From contig NZ_SKFG01000003.1 of assembly GCF_004344915.1 (NCBI RefSeq), positions 1 to 64,000 on the forward strand: DNA of 64,000 nucleotides, read 5' to 3'. The notes under the pieces are model-generated. The model saw only the letters and a list, made by a program, of their open reading frames with translations. It ran no database searches and was not told where the DNA came from. This DNA is from Paenibacillus albiflavus. Its GTDB lineage: Bacteria > Bacillota > Bacilli > Paenibacillales > NBRC-103111. Shown here in pieces: positions 26,010 to 35,570 of the stretch (position 1 is the first letter of the stretch; each line of letters begins with the position of its first letter). Made by a program: the position numbers and the translations under genes.

Positions 26010-26035
26010 AGAAGCCGCAAAGTATTGCGGCTTCT
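26010..26035 (-). terminator. Hairpin after the yeeN gene
   Basis: AGAAGCCGCAA pairs perfectly with TTGCGGCTTCT around a 4-base loop. On the minus strand it is followed by TTATTATATA, a weak T-rich tail. It lies 11 bases past the yeeN stop. Confidence 0.75.
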
Positions 26036-26045
26036 CACAAGAAGA

Positions 26046-26762
26046 TTATTCTTCGTCGTCTACGTTGTGATAAACTTGTTGAACATCTTCTAAATCTTCT
26101 AATGCATCGATCATTTTATCGAATTGAGCTTGTCCATCTGAAAGTGTTACGTAATTCTGTGCAAGCATTGTTAGCTCAGCAACGGTAAACTCAGTAACCC
26201 CCGCATTCTTGAATGCTTCTTGTACAGCATAGAATTGGTCTGGTTCAGCGTATACCAACACATTATCTTCTTCTTCCACAATGTCACGAACGTCAACATC
26301 TGCTTCGATCATAAGCTCCATAACTTCATCTATTGTTTTGCCTTCAACACCGATAACGGCTGTTGCATCAAACATGTATGCTACAGACCCGCTGACACCC
26401 ATATTACCACCATTTTTGCTAAAAGCGGCTCTAACGCTTGAAGCAGTACGGTTCACATTATTCGTCAGAGCATCTACGATCACCATTGAACCATTCGGTC
26501 CAAAGCCTTCATAACGAAGCTCTTCATAAATTTCATCTGAACTGCCTTTTGCTTTATCAATTGCACGATCAATGATTGCTTTAGGCACATTGTACGTCTT
26601 GGCACGTTCTAATACAACCTTCAGAGCACGGTTAGCTTCCGGGTCGGGTTCACCTTTTCTTGCTGCTACATAAATTTCAAGACCGAACTTAGCATAAATT
26701 CGACTTGTGTTTGCATCTTTGGAGGCTTTTTTTTCTTTAATATTATTCCACTTGCGGCCCAT
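26046..26762 (-). CDS. yeeN: YebC/PmpR family protein, YeeN type
   Basis: A 238-residue protein starting [12 protein letters not shown], the diagnostic opening of the YeeN branch of the YebC family (YebC proper begins with AGHSKW). [14 protein letters not shown] and [19 protein letters not shown] are family hallmarks. These proteins bind RNA polymerase or ribosomes; recent work links the family to relief of proline-induced stalling. An open frame continues upstream to 26897 but lacks a ribosome site; GGGAA is eight bases before ATG 26762. Its own terminator follows. Confidence 0.92.
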   Translation of the reverse strand: MGRKWNNIKEKKASKDANTSRIYAKFGLEIYVAARKGEPDPEANRALKVVLERAKTYNVPKAIIDRAIDKAKGSSDEIYEELRYEGFGPNGSMVIVDALTNNVNRTASSVRAAFSKNGGNMGVSGSVAYMFDATAVIGVEGKTIDEVMELMIEADVDVRDIVEEEDNVLVYAEPDQFYAVQEAFKNAGVTEFTVAELTMLAQNYVTLSDGQAQFDKMIDALEDLEDVQQVYHNVDDEE

Positions 26763-26928
26763 ACCATGTTCCCACTTTCGATAATTTTTGTCCGTATTAT
26801 AGAATTTATAACATTTGGTATCATAAATTCTAAGTAATACCTTAAGAAACGCATCCGTCCATAATGACGGTGAAATCATTTCTTCTTGAGTATCCATTAT
26901 AACCTATTTTTTTTGTATTTTTGAAGCC

Positions 26929-27435
26929 TTATCGCACTAAAGTTCGATTCTTCCAATTCTCCATGACCGCTCGAATAAATTCATTCTCTTCTGCTTTGTT
27001 CGAGAACGATCTCTTAGGAATGATAAACCCTTGAATGTTATTGACATAAATATAGATGTATTCCTGATTCTGTCTTAGTTCTTGAACACCATCCCACAGG
27101 TATTGTGAATTGTTTACAGAAGTTGAGCCGTGTAAGCCACTGGCATTAACTTCAACAATATGCTCGCCTATAATTCCAGGGCTGTTATCAACTAATTTCA
27201 TTATTTTTCTCTTCATAGAAAAAATTACATAAATGTTAGCTAATACTCCTGATATTAATCCTGCAACAATTGCATAAGCCCAATTATGAACTATGAAGTT
27301 TAATAGTATAACGATGAAGAGAGGGGAAACGATCAAACTAAAGTAGGTTTTGGTTCGATATTTCGGCATTTTTAACAAAGTATACTTATTAAACTTCCAA
27401 TAATCTTCCTTGGTAATATCTAAAGTAATTTTCAT
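26929..27435 (-). CDS. YcxB-like membrane protein
   Basis: A 168-residue protein with two adjacent membrane helices at about residues 32-70 (FSLIVSPLFIVILLNFI, WAYAIVAGLISGVLANIYVI) and a C-terminal beta-rich cytoplasmic region ending YLWDGVQELRQNQEYIYIYV and IIPKRSF. This order (ITKEDYWKFNKY start, two helices, W-x-x-V-Q-E then I-I-P-K-R) is the YcxB-like domain pattern of Bacillota. Function unknown. It is 26 bases downstream of an O-methyltransferase-like gene. Confidence 0.78.
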   Translation of the reverse strand: MKITLDITKEDYWKFNKYTLLKMPKYRTKTYFSLIVSPLFIVILLNFIVHNWAYAIVAGLISGVLANIYVIFSMKRKIMKLVDNSPGIIGEHIVEVNASGLHGSTSVNNSQYLWDGVQELRQNQEYIYIYVNNIQGFIIPKRSFSNKAEENEFIRAVMENWKNRTLVR

Positions 27436-27461
27436 TTATACACACCTTTCGTTCATGACAT

Positions 27462-28043
27462 TTACTTGTTTCGAGTTGCTATAATACAAGCTTCTCTTGG
27501 AGATAATCGAAGTTCTTGGGCTTCAAAGTGCGAATGATTCAGCCAGTATTCTCGAAGAGCATCTGGTTTCCCTTGCCATTCTACTGGCCAATATTCCTCA
27601 GGCGTTAGATCATCAATCAAGACAATCCCGCCAGGTTCAACAAGCTCGACTAATTGATCAGCCTCTCCCTGCTTTGCGCTACTCACATCTGCGAAAATAA
27701 ACTTATACGGACCATATAAAGCAGCTTCTTTCCAATCTCCTGTAATAAAGGTAACATTGGACTGTTCAAGATAGGACTTAGCAACTGCAATCCGCTTTTT
27801 CAGAATATCCACTGTATAGAAGGATACATCCTGACTTAAAGCTGAAATGATCCAAGCTGCACCTACACCATAACCGGTTCCAATCTCCAAAATACTACCA
27901 GAGGTAATCTGACCTACTAGCGTTCGCAACAATCTACCAATTGAATCCGTACACGAAAATTCAAATTGATGAGACGAAGCAACAGCACGCATCGTCTCAA
28001 CGATTGTTGGTTTATATTTATCTGAGTTATCAATATGGGGCAT
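27462..28043 (-). CDS. O-methyltransferase-like SAM enzyme
   Basis: 193 residues. ILEIGTGYGVGAAWI is motif I with an extended Gly pattern as in catechol/caffeoyl-CoA O-methyltransferases; FYTVDILKKRI supplies the ribose-binding Asp, GDWKEAA and FIFADVSSAKQGE the metal and acceptor side. It may methylate a hydroxyl group of a small metabolite. ATG 28043 follows AAGGAG. Next gene downstream encodes the YcxB-like protein. Confidence 0.82.
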   Translation of the reverse strand: MPHIDNSDKYKPTIVETMRAVASSHQFEFSCTDSIGRLLRTLVGQITSGSILEIGTGYGVGAAWIISALSQDVSFYTVDILKKRIAVAKSYLEQSNVTFITGDWKEAALYGPYKFIFADVSSAKQGEADQLVELVEPGGIVLIDDLTPEEYWPVEWQGKPDALREYWLNHSHFEAQELRLSPREACIIATRNK

Positions 28044-28092
28044 ACATAGAATCTCCTTCTATTAGATAGTTTGAGAAACATGTCTAGTCATT

Positions 28093-28482
28093 TTAAGGTG
28101 CCACTAACTCGACTTTTATTCGGTCGGGATCTTCGAAAAACAAAGCATAATAATGTTCTCCACCTGCGAAAGGATGCTTATCTTTGTAAAGTACGTTCAT
28201 TCCCATAGACCGAACCTTTATAGTTAACTCATCCACTTGTTCTCGCGAAGTCGCATGGAATGCCAAGTGATTTAGTCCTACACGACAACGATTGTATGGC
28301 ATGTCCAAGTGTTTTTCTTTTGCTTGAACAAATACAAGGTAAGTATCTCCTAATTTCCAACTACGACCTTCTTCCCATTCCTGATAGGGCGAATAACCAA
28401 GCTCTGATAGGAACCACCCCCAGAAGTCAGCCGAACGTTTAAGGTTTGATACGTAAATCTCGATATGATGTAGTAATCCCAA
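28093..28482 (-). CDS. VOC (glyoxalase/bleomycin-resistance) family protein
   Basis: A 129-residue vicinal-oxygen-chelate protein starting LGLLHHIEIYVSNLKRSADF. Metal positions are the His in HHIEIYV, the His in LNHLAFHA and the Glu in IKVELVAP. Members range from dioxygenases to antibiotic-binding proteins. I choose TTG 28482 as the start because AAAGGGTGA is six bases upstream and this gives the normal family N-terminus; an open frame reaching 28569 overlaps the preceding gene. Confidence 0.83.
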   Translation of the reverse strand: MGLLHHIEIYVSNLKRSADFWGWFLSELGYSPYQEWEEGRSWKLGDTYLVFVQAKEKHLDMPYNRCRVGLNHLAFHATSREQVDELTIKVRSMGMNVLYKDKHPFAGGEHYYALFFEDPDRIKVELVAP

Positions 28483-28531
28483 GTGATTCACCCTTTTATA
28501 TCTAATTTTCTCAATCTTATAGGATACCGCC

Positions 28532-29059
28532 TTACTCAAATACATCCTCGTCGCTACTCTTGTGGTCACTGAACCAACTCAGCACACGATTATGATGGTT
28601 AATAATTTGAGCTGCCGTAAGCTCTTCCGTATTCCATGTACTATGTGCATCTCGAATAAGTGTAACATGATAGCCCAGACTATAAGCATTCCTACAAGTC
28701 GTATCTACACAAACTTCAGTCTGAATTCCAGTCAGTACAAGCTTGCGAATCCCTCTGCTATCAAGCTCCTGTTGGAGTGATGTTTGATAAAATGAATCTG
28801 GCGTTTTCTTCTGAATCACAATATCATCATGTTCGGGAGCAATCGCCTGGTGAATATGCCATCCCGTTGTTCCATGCTCTAGCGGTGTCCCCGCTCTAGA
28901 ATTATGTTGTATGTAGAAAATAGGAATTCCCTTTGACCTAGCCTCCGCGATTAACTTCTGAATTCTAGTCAGTAAAAGCTCGCCTTGAAATACGGGGTCA
29001 GACTCGTTAAACATCGCCACCTGAACATCAATGACTAATAAGGCAGTGTTGCCGGACAT
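28532..29059 (-). CDS. Cysteine hydrolase, isochorismatase-like
   Basis: A 175-residue isochorismatase-fold enzyme. The catalytic triad Asp-Lys-Cys is intact: Asp11 in LLVIDVQ, Lys84/85 in IQKKTPDSF and Cys117 in GIQTEVCVDTT. The family includes nicotinamidases and carbamoyl hydrolases. Start ATG 29059 follows GGGAGG; a TTG start at 29083 would overlap that site. It contrasts with the Cys-less relative at 48911-49525. Its promoter region faces the ABC transporter operon. Confidence 0.86.
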   Translation of the reverse strand: MSGNTALLVIDVQVAMFNESDPVFQGELLLTRIQKLIAEARSKGIPIFYIQHNSRAGTPLEHGTTGWHIHQAIAPEHDDIVIQKKTPDSFYQTSLQQELDSRGIRKLVLTGIQTEVCVDTTCRNAYSLGYHVTLIRDAHSTWNTEELTAAQIINHHNRVLSWFSDHKSSDEDVFE

Positions 29060-29201
29060 ATCATAAAGCCTCCCAGTTTCCAAATGTTAAACTCTCCATT
29101 TATCACATTAATTCTACCATAATAAACCAACACTAACCAGAACATTAGTTCCTCAATACGGTATAAATTATCGCAAAATTTAATATTATTTAAATTCATA
29201 C

Positions 29202-29230
29202 TTTACAGGTAGGATTAGTTGTGCTAGTAT
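29202..29230 (+). promoter_or_regulatory. Sigma-A-type promoter of the ABC transporter operon
   Basis: TTTACA at 29202-29207 and TAGTAT at 29225-29230 are separated by 17 bases, and a TG one base before the -10 makes it an extended -10 promoter. It lies about 30 bases upstream of the first gene. I see no riboswitch in the short leader. Confidence 0.6.
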
Positions 29231-29261
29231 TTGGATAATTTTAACACAGGGAGAGATTTAG

Positions 29262-30119
29262 ATGAGAAAGAATAAGAATAAAAAATGGTTTAGTCACATT
29301 GTCATTGGCGTATCATTGCTTGTTCTGTTGGCAGGCTGCGGCACTAGTAAGGCAAGTTCAGGTTCTGAAGTTCGTAAAATCAAAGTAGCTTACGATCAAG
29401 CATCTAAACCAATAACATGGTTAGATGAGAATGGCAAAGCGACTGGCTACGATGTCGAGGCGATGCGTTTGGTCGATGAATTGCTTCCACAATATGAATT
29501 TGAATTCATTGGAACATCAAATGATGATCTTCTACTAGGGGTTGAGCAAGGCAAATATCAGATTGGAATTAAGAATGCTTTCTGGACTGAAGAACGTACG
29601 AAGAAGTTTATTTTTCCTAAAGAGTTCCTTGGGCTAAGCAGCATGGGACTTGTGGTCAAAAAGAAGAACGAGAATATCAAAACATTAGCTGATTTTGCCA
29701 CGGCTGGCCTAGAGCTTGCTCCAATTGCAGCTAATAATGCGCAGTACGCGATTATTGATGAGTACAATAAAGCAAATCCGAATAATCAAGTGAAGCTGAA
29801 AGCAGGAGACACCTTCTCGATCGATATTGTGCAATGGGTGAACGAGAATCGTGTTGACGGCGGAGCGATGATTGAGGGGCTTTTTGAGAAGCAAGTTGTT
29901 GATAAAGATGGACCTTATCATAATCTAGCAAATGATATTGTTTACAACGAATTTGCCGTTATCAAAACATGGCCGCTATTCAACAAGAAGGAACAGGAAC
30001 TAGCAGATGCTTATGATACAGCGATTAAGAAAGTGAAAGATGAGAAGAAGCTTGAAGAGCTCAGCGTCAAATTCTATGGCAAAGATTTATTTGATGTTTT
30101 AAATAAAGTTAAACGATAA
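29262..30119 (+). CDS. Amino-acid ABC transporter substrate-binding lipoprotein
   Basis: A 285-residue type II periplasmic-binding-fold lipoprotein. The signal ends LLAGC with Cys26 lipidated. KIKVAYDQASKPITWLDENG, then GKATGYDVEAMRLVD, is the usual SBP_bac_3 pattern, in which the Asp/Arg pocket binds an amino acid; ERTKKFIFPKEF fits the middle region. Ligand specificity (cystine, polar or basic amino acid) cannot be fixed. Its transporter genes follow at once: two permeases and an ATPase. Confidence 0.9.
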   Translation: MRKNKNKKWFSHIVIGVSLLVLLAGCGTSKASSGSEVRKIKVAYDQASKPITWLDENGKATGYDVEAMRLVDELLPQYEFEFIGTSNDDLLLGVEQGKYQIGIKNAFWTEERTKKFIFPKEFLGLSSMGLVVKKKNENIKTLADFATAGLELAPIAANNAQYAIIDEYNKANPNNQVKLKAGDTFSIDIVQWVNENRVDGGAMIEGLFEKQVVDKDGPYHNLANDIVYNEFAVIKTWPLFNKKEQELADAYDTAIKKVKDEKKLEELSVKFYGKDLFDVLNKVKR

Positions 30120-30133
30120 GGATTTGAGGGATC

Positions 30134-30841
30134 ATGGGCAAATATTTTGATGTGGCATATATAGGGGATGCATTCGCAGCACTCATTCCTTTTTTAAGTG
30201 TAACGATATGGGTGACAATCCTGTCAGTACTCATCGGCACTGCATTCGGATTCTTAATCGCCGCTGCCAAGCTAAGCAAATACGGGCTTGCTCGCAAGCT
30301 AGCGAATGGTTATACAACCTTAATCCGATGCACACCATCCATCGTACTGCTCTTTTTAATCTTCTACGGTGTGCCAGCCCTATTCGAACCATTCGGTATT
30401 AATTTGAATGATTGGAGTACAGCCGTATTCGTTGTGATTACCTTCTCACTGCAATTCGCAGCCGCTATGTCTGAAGTGATTCGCAGCTCCTATCAATCTA
30501 TCGATAAAGGGCAATTTGAAGCCGCTGTGAGTGTAGGGCTAAGCCCATTGCAGGCATATTGGAGAATCATTGTCCCGCAGGCTTTGGTCATTGCCCTGCC
30601 TAACTTTGGCAACAGCTTTCTGGCATTAATCAAAGAAGGTGCTCTCGCATATACGATCGGATTAATCGACGTTATTGGTAAGGCGAATCTGATCATCGCC
30701 AGCAACTATAATGCACATGCCCTGGAGATATACATTGCATTAGCAATTATATATTGGATTCTTTCCTTTATTTTGGAACGACTATTCTACCTCTTGGAGA
30801 AATGGTTCAGTAAAGGCAAACAATCTTTAAAAACTGTATAA
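30134..30841 (+). CDS. Amino-acid ABC transporter permease
   Basis: A 235-residue HisM-type permease with about five membrane helices. The cytoplasmic EAA loop that docks the ATPase is FEAAVSVGLSPLQAYWRIIVPQA, found here as EAAVSVGLSPLQAY. TLIRCTPSIVLLFLIFYGVP is the family's conserved 'R(G/C)TP' segment, with Cys in place of the usual Gly. It starts 14 bases after the binding-protein gene. Confidence 0.9.
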   Translation: MGKYFDVAYIGDAFAALIPFLSVTIWVTILSVLIGTAFGFLIAAAKLSKYGLARKLANGYTTLIRCTPSIVLLFLIFYGVPALFEPFGINLNDWSTAVFVVITFSLQFAAAMSEVIRSSYQSIDKGQFEAAVSVGLSPLQAYWRIIVPQALVIALPNFGNSFLALIKEGALAYTIGLIDVIGKANLIIASNYNAHALEIYIALAIIYWILSFILERLFYLLEKWFSKGKQSLKTV

Positions 30842-30853
30842 GGAGGAGTATCC

Positions 30854-31567
30854 GTGTCTGAAGGTATCAATTTTGAATTCTTGATAGAAGCATTTTTCAT
30901 TGCATTATCCGGTGCTCCTACCGCATTACTAATCACACTTGTTACATTAATTGTTGCAATTCCACTTGGATTATTAGGAGCCTTAACTCGGATTAATCAA
31001 GTTCCCGTATTGAAACAATTGACCAGAGTGTACGTCTCATTCGTTCGTGGTACGCCTGTCATCATTCAAATCTTTATTATTTACAGCAGTGTCCCTTTAT
31101 TGCTAGCATCTTTTTTTGAAAAATACAGCATCAACATTGATGTGTATAAAGTGAATCCCATTTGGTATGCGTTCATCGTATTTGCATTGTACACAACGGC
31201 GAATCTAATCGAAGTTTTTCGATCTGCACTTAATACGGTAAGCAAAGGGCAGCTTGAAGCCGCCCTATCCACTGGTCTTACCCATGTGCAGGCATACCGC
31301 AGAATCATTCTTCCTCAAGCGTTAGTTTCTGCACTACCGAATTTATGTACAACGACAACCAATCTCATTAAGGCGACATCACTGGGATTTGCTATGTCCT
31401 TGCCAGAAATAACACTCAAAGCCAAGGTAGCAGCCAATGTCGGTTACAATTATTTAGAAGCGTACATTGATATTTTCCTCGTCTATTTAATTATTTGCAG
31501 TATCGTAGAGTACGGATTCAAATGGTACGAGAAACGTCTTGCCAAATATAAAGCAGCAGTTGCATAA
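30854..31567 (+). CDS. Amino-acid ABC transporter permease
   Basis: A 237-residue partner permease. [14 protein letters not shown] is the conserved segment and [15 protein letters not shown] the EAA loop, so the importer would be a heterodimer of this and the preceding protein. It starts with GTG at 30854 after AGGAGGAG, 12 bases from the end of the first permease gene. Confidence 0.9.
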   Translation: MSEGINFEFLIEAFFIALSGAPTALLITLVTLIVAIPLGLLGALTRINQVPVLKQLTRVYVSFVRGTPVIIQIFIIYSSVPLLLASFFEKYSINIDVYKVNPIWYAFIVFALYTTANLIEVFRSALNTVSKGQLEAALSTGLTHVQAYRRIILPQALVSALPNLCTTTTNLIKATSLGFAMSLPEITLKAKVAANVGYNYLEAYIDIFLVYLIICSIVEYGFKWYEKRLAKYKAAVA

Positions 31568-31592
31568 GAGGCCAATAGGGGGCGAATCAGAT

Positions 31593-32348
31593 ATGTTAGC
31601 GATTAACAATATTCATAAATGCTTCGGTAAGCAGGAAGTTTTGAAGGGTGTTGACCTAACCATTGATAAAGGGGATGTAGTCGTCATTCTTGGACCGAGC
31701 GGTTCTGGAAAAACTACGCTGCTTAGATGCATTAATTTTCTGGAGCAGGCCGATCAAGGGGAAGCTCGCTTTGGGGATGAACAGGTAAATCTTAGTACCG
31801 CATCTAAGAAGCAAATATACAGTCTGAGACAAAAGACAGCGTTTGTTTTTCAAAACTATAATTTATTCAATAACAAAACAGCACTTGAGAATGTAACAGA
31901 AGGACTCATTATCGGCAGAAAAGTACCCAAAGCAACGGCTGTGCAAATTGCCAAAGCCGAGCTCGATAAGGTCGGACTTTCCGATAAATATGACGCTTAT
32001 CCAAGCCAGCTCTCTGGTGGGCAGCAGCAGCGAGTTGGGATTGCTCGTGCTCTAGCTTTGAACCCCGATATTATTCTATTCGATGAGCCTACTTCTGCAT
32101 TAGACCCCGAATTAGTCGGTGAAGTCTTATCGGTCATGAAGACAATTGCTAGAGAGGGAACAACGATGCTAGTTGTTACACATGAAATGTCTTTTGCCAA
32201 AGAAGTAGCTAACCGTGTTATTTTCATGGATGGCGGTATGATCGTCGAGGAAGGCACACCGAAAGAAATTTTTGAACACCCGAAGGAAGAGCGCACACAA
32301 CAATTTCTGAAACGGGTATTGCCTGAGGAATTCTCTTATGATATTTAG
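31593..32348 (+). CDS. Amino-acid ABC transporter ATP-binding protein
   Basis: A 251-residue ATPase of the GlnQ/HisP type. Walker A is GPSGSGKTT, the Q-loop FVFQNYNLF, the signature LSGGQQQR, Walker [15 protein letters not shown] and the switch His in VVTHEM. Start ATG 31593 follows GGGGGCG; an earlier start would overlap the permease gene. It is the last gene of the four-gene importer, after which only a weak hairpin is seen before the convergent oxidoreductase gene. Confidence 0.93.
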   Translation: MLAINNIHKCFGKQEVLKGVDLTIDKGDVVVILGPSGSGKTTLLRCINFLEQADQGEARFGDEQVNLSTASKKQIYSLRQKTAFVFQNYNLFNNKTALENVTEGLIIGRKVPKATAVQIAKAELDKVGLSDKYDAYPSQLSGGQQQRVGIARALALNPDIILFDEPTSALDPELVGEVLSVMKTIAREGTTMLVVTHEMSFAKEVANRVIFMDGGMIVEEGTPKEIFEHPKEERTQQFLKRVLPEEFSYDI

Positions 32349-32386
32349 GTTGAAGGGCGTGCTTTATAAGGCCACGCGCATGCCCA

Positions 32387-33454
32387 TTATATTTTCACTA
32401 ATACTTGTTCTCGATTTTTCGATGAATGAAATATGGCATCCATGACCAATTGAACTCGATGACCATCTTCAAATGTAGGGATGTCAGAAGAAACTTTTTT
32501 ATGAATAATCGCTTGATAGATATTATCCACCATTGGGTAGAAAGCACTGTAATAAAGATTAGCTGGTGAGGATAATTGGCTTGGTGGTTCTGGTGTATCT
32601 ATGGCAATTGGCTGATAATCGCCTCCATAACTCACCCTTAAATCTCGATCATTCTCCATAACTAATGTGCCTTCCGTCCCATAGAACTCTAATTTCCAAC
32701 CTTCTCCTCGTACTGCAGAGGTCAAGAAGTCGATCGTGAAGGCTGCTCCACTGCGAAAATGTCCGATTATGGTAAACGCATCCTCAGCATCTCTTTCTTC
32801 TATTCCATCTTGTCCATTATAATAGGGAACCATCGTTCGTAGATCAGCGATGACATCAACGATAGGTTCATTCATCCACCACATTAAGGAATCGAGCATA
32901 TGCGATCCTACGGCAAATATATGTCCCCCTCCGTCACTGCTTCTGCCATCCCAGCCCCTATACCCCGAAGTTAGATTCTTATATCCAGAGAAACTACCCT
33001 GATATTTTATCGATTGGATGGTACCCAACTGCTTGTTGTTTAGCATTTCTTTGATCTTAAGTCTGATCGGTGTGAGTCTCCACTCAAAATTGACAAAAGC
33101 AGGTCGATTAGATGCCTCTAGCTCTTTCAAGAGCATTCTAGTTTCATCGGCATTCATGCCCAATGGTTTCTCGCACAATATATATAAGCCTTGTCGCAAG
33201 CAGGCTAGAGCCATTTCATAATGAAGCGGTGGTCTAGATGTAATACAGACTAAATCAAGCTGCTCTCGTGCCAGCATAGACTTCCAATCCGTATAGACAT
33301 TCGGGATCCCTAGATTATGGGTTGCCACATGCGCGTGACCACGATGAATGCTTGTAATAGCTTGTACTTCAAACCCTTCATGTAATGAAAAAATAGGAGC
33401 ATGTACAGAAGCTCCAAATCCAGTTCCAATTATCCCAACCCGAATTTTCTTCAT
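32387..33454 (-). CDS. Gfo/Idh/MocA family oxidoreductase
   Basis: A 355-residue NAD(P)-dependent dehydrogenase. The N-terminal Rossmann fold starts VGIIGTGFGASVHAPIF; CEKPLGMNADE holds the conserved Lys of the EKP motif, and the C-terminal domain shows DGRSSDGGGHIFAVGSH and the later HMLDSLMWW, matching the GGG-x-x-x-D-x-G-x-H region of the family. Substrates are usually sugars or cyclitols. It follows a methyltransferase gene by 20 bases and converges with the ABC operon. Confidence 0.88.
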   Translation of the reverse strand: MKKIRVGIIGTGFGASVHAPIFSLHEGFEVQAITSIHRGHAHVATHNLGIPNVYTDWKSMLAREQLDLVCITSRPPLHYEMALACLRQGLYILCEKPLGMNADETRMLLKELEASNRPAFVNFEWRLTPIRLKIKEMLNNKQLGTIQSIKYQGSFSGYKNLTSGYRGWDGRSSDGGGHIFAVGSHMLDSLMWWMNEPIVDVIADLRTMVPYYNGQDGIEERDAEDAFTIIGHFRSGAAFTIDFLTSAVRGEGWKLEFYGTEGTLVMENDRDLRVSYGGDYQPIAIDTPEPPSQLSSPANLYYSAFYPMVDNIYQAIIHKKVSSDIPTFEDGHRVQLVMDAIFHSSKNREQVLVKI

Positions 33455-33474
33455 GTATCTATGCTCCTAAACGA

Positions 33475-34287
33475 TTAAATTTTTTTGCCAATATACAATA
33501 AATGCGAAGATGATCCCAACATATAAGGATTCTCGGATTCCTTCATCACCAGCTTCATCATTTCCTGGAATTCCTCTTCTCCTCTTTGGCGCCAATAATT
33601 CCACTGTTCATCATCCATAGCTCCTGCTACGCTGCTAGATCCGACTAACTTCACCGTTTCAAATCCATGAGCCTCCATTAGAGGGTTAATGTCTTGAATA
33701 TCAAAATAATAAGCTCCCGTAAATCTGCCCTCATCACTATGATTGAATTCCCCAGTCCGCAGAAACTCTGTTATCCCTTGAACAGTATGATTAGGCTTCC
33801 AATTCTCCGGACGCGTTAAAGAATTTATGAGAAAACGCGTCTTCGACATAAAGGCTACAAAAACGTAACCATCTTTTTTCGTAACACGATGTAATTCCTT
33901 AATTGCCTTCGTGCGATCTTCTTCCGCCTGCAAATGATAAAGTGGTCCTAGCATAATGGACGCATCGAATTGATTGTCTCCAAATAGACTAAGATCTCTG
34001 GCATCAGCCGCATGGAATCCATCGAATTGATCCTGAACACCTGCTTCAACTGCTTTATCTCGAGCAATCTCTACTAGACTAGGCGTTAAATCTGTCAATG
34101 TCATCTGGTAGCCTAATTTAGCAAGGTTAATAGAATATTTGCCTGGTCCCGCTCCATTATCCAAAATGCGGCCTTGAGGCAGGAGATTACTTTGAATGTG
34201 ATGAAAATTTACTGTGTATTCTAGTGGCTCCCGATCAAGTCTTCCCCATTCGTCGAACGAATTGTAATAGTTAATAATATGATTCAT
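33475..34287 (-). CDS. Class I SAM-dependent methyltransferase
   Basis: 270 residues; motif I ILDNGAGPGKYS (Asn where Leu/Ile-Gly is usual), LTDLTPSLVEIA with the ribose-binding Asp, FDASIMLGPLYHL in the motif IV region. It is a paralogue of 24763-25557. ATG 34287 follows AGGAGGGG, and it precedes the oxidoreductase gene with which it is likely co-transcribed. Acceptor unknown. Confidence 0.86.
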   Translation of the reverse strand: MNHIINYYNSFDEWGRLDREPLEYTVNFHHIQSNLLPQGRILDNGAGPGKYSINLAKLGYQMTLTDLTPSLVEIARDKAVEAGVQDQFDGFHAADARDLSLFGDNQFDASIMLGPLYHLQAEEDRTKAIKELHRVTKKDGYVFVAFMSKTRFLINSLTRPENWKPNHTVQGITEFLRTGEFNHSDEGRFTGAYYFDIQDINPLMEAHGFETVKLVGSSSVAGAMDDEQWNYWRQRGEEEFQEMMKLVMKESENPYMLGSSSHLLYIGKKI

Positions 34288-34385
34288 TGTAACCCCTCCT
34301 ATTTTACCTCAAATTAAATACCCAAAAAAGAATATTCAGACTAATATAACAGAAACGAATATAGATGTAAATATGGTCTATATGA

Positions 34386-34520
34386 TCACGATGCCTTATT
34401 ACTATTCAACCAATCCACCATAAAATCAAAAAATTCAAGTGAATATCTATGATCTTCAGCGCATTGAGAATTACAGGCTGGTGCATGAGAATATGTGACT
34501 CCTTCTAACAAATGCCAATT
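34386..34520 (-). pseudogene. C-terminal remnant of a gene directly after the GIY-YIG stop codon
   Basis: After the TGA of the GIY-YIG gene the same frame stays open for 44 codons, reading NWHLLEGVTYSHAPACN, SQCAEDHRYSLEFFDFM and VDWLNSNKAS, and stops at 34386. The composition is protein-like and includes a CxxxC pair. The preceding GIY-YIG protein ends normally, so this is more likely the tail of another, lost gene (an alpha/beta hydrolase-type C-terminus is possible) than a readthrough extension. Confidence 0.4.
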
Positions 34521-34919
34521 TCAAGGTAATCTCTTGTACATTTCTGGTCTAATACTGTCCAGTAACATCAATTCCAACGAAGCGATCCAATGCCAATCAT
34601 CATCAGGGAAAATAAACATTCCAACTTTTACTGATGGATCAGATATCACTGTATCCCATCTATTCGGTTCGCCAAATGCTTCAATTTGATTATAAATTCG
34701 CTTCCTCAATCCTGTGCCTAGATTAGCTTTTCCAACATACTTAACAACACCATCTTGTACAAAATAATATACTCCTGCTTTGTACCACCATTCCTGTTTA
34801 GATCTTTTGATATCTCGTAGATTATCTATCGTATAGATTTTCTGTTCGATGTTTAAACTAGTTATTCTTACTTGGAACTGATCAAACAGTTGTAAAAGTC
34901 TTAATTCTGACTTATCCAT
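34521..34919 (-). CDS. GIY-YIG domain protein
   Basis: A 132-residue single-domain protein. AGVYYFVQDGVVKYVGKANL gives the GIY-YIG strands as GVYYF...KYVGK, followed by the catalytic Arg region GLRKRIYNQI and the metal-binding Glu in WIASLELMLLDSIRPEMYKR. Stand-alone GIY-YIG proteins are often repair-type or mobile nucleases. No homing-type DNA-binding domain is attached. ATG 34919 is preceded by AAGGGATG. Confidence 0.83.
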   Translation of the reverse strand: MDKSELRLLQLFDQFQVRITSLNIEQKIYTIDNLRDIKRSKQEWWYKAGVYYFVQDGVVKYVGKANLGTGLRKRIYNQIEAFGEPNRWDTVISDPSVKVGMFIFPDDDWHWIASLELMLLDSIRPEMYKRLP

Positions 34920-34936
34920 TAATTACATCCCTTCCC

Positions 34937-35125
34937 CTATAAAAACGATATAAGTATCTTATTAATCCTTACCATATACTCTTCTTCAACTTCGTCTATA
35001 CCTAGTCCATCATCTATACGATCAATTTTTGTTTCTCTTCTCCACTCTTTAAAAGGAGTTCCTGCAAGCAAACACCAATCATATATGTAATGTATAGTGT
35101 ATCGTCTTATTTCTTCCATCGTCAT
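34937..35125 (-). CDS. Small hypothetical protein
   Basis: A 62-residue charged, helical protein (MEEIRRYTIHYIYDWCLLAG, then acidic DRIDDGLGIDEVEEEY). No family recognised. GAGG lies ten bases before the second Met (ATG 35119), which may be the true start. It fits neatly between a Nudix gene and the GIY-YIG gene on the same strand, which supports expression. Confidence 0.5.
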   Translation of the reverse strand: MTMEEIRRYTIHYIYDWCLLAGTPFKEWRRETKIDRIDDGLGIDEVEEEYMVRINKILISFL

Positions 35126-35147
35126 TGCCTCATCTCAATAAATTTAC

Positions 35148-35567
35148 CTATTTCATATGCTCCAAAGCCGCTTGAATTAAAATTGGATAAATGAAAGGAT
35201 ACGTTAAATTGTGAGGAACTTTTTCAAAAGCCTTTATTTCAGCCATCTCAGATTCTGGGAGCGGTCCAAATCGATCTACCTGCGCTAAATATAGCTGTCC
35301 AAAGCTTTCATTTTCATTTTCTCTCGATACTGAGTAGATTGAGATTGGCGTAATAGAAAATTCCAGTGCTCCTGTTTCTTCGAATAATTCTCTAGCAGCT
35401 GATTCGTCTACCGATTCACCTACTTCTCGATGTCCACCAGCAAATTCCCATGTATCACGATGTTTATGCTTCGATAAAACCCACTCCTCACCTTGCTTAA
35501 CTAGAATAACAACAAACTTAATTAACGAATCATCAATTGTTCCTAAAGGAAATAGTTTTGCTTTCAT
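35148..35567 (-). CDS. Nudix hydrolase
   Basis: A 139-residue Nudix domain. GGHREVGESVDESAARELFE followed by ETG is the full box. SKHKHRDTWEFAGGHRE precedes it, as in ADP-ribose or 8-oxo-dGTP hydrolases of the YjhB/YtkD type. The gene starts 3 bases after the stop of the upstream GNAT gene. Confidence 0.88.
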   Translation of the reverse strand: MKAKLFPLGTIDDSLIKFVVILVKQGEEWVLSKHKHRDTWEFAGGHREVGESVDESAARELFEETGALEFSITPISIYSVSRENENESFGQLYLAQVDRFGPLPESEMAEIKAFEKVPHNLTYPFIYPILIQAALEHMK

Positions 35568-35570
35568 GGA

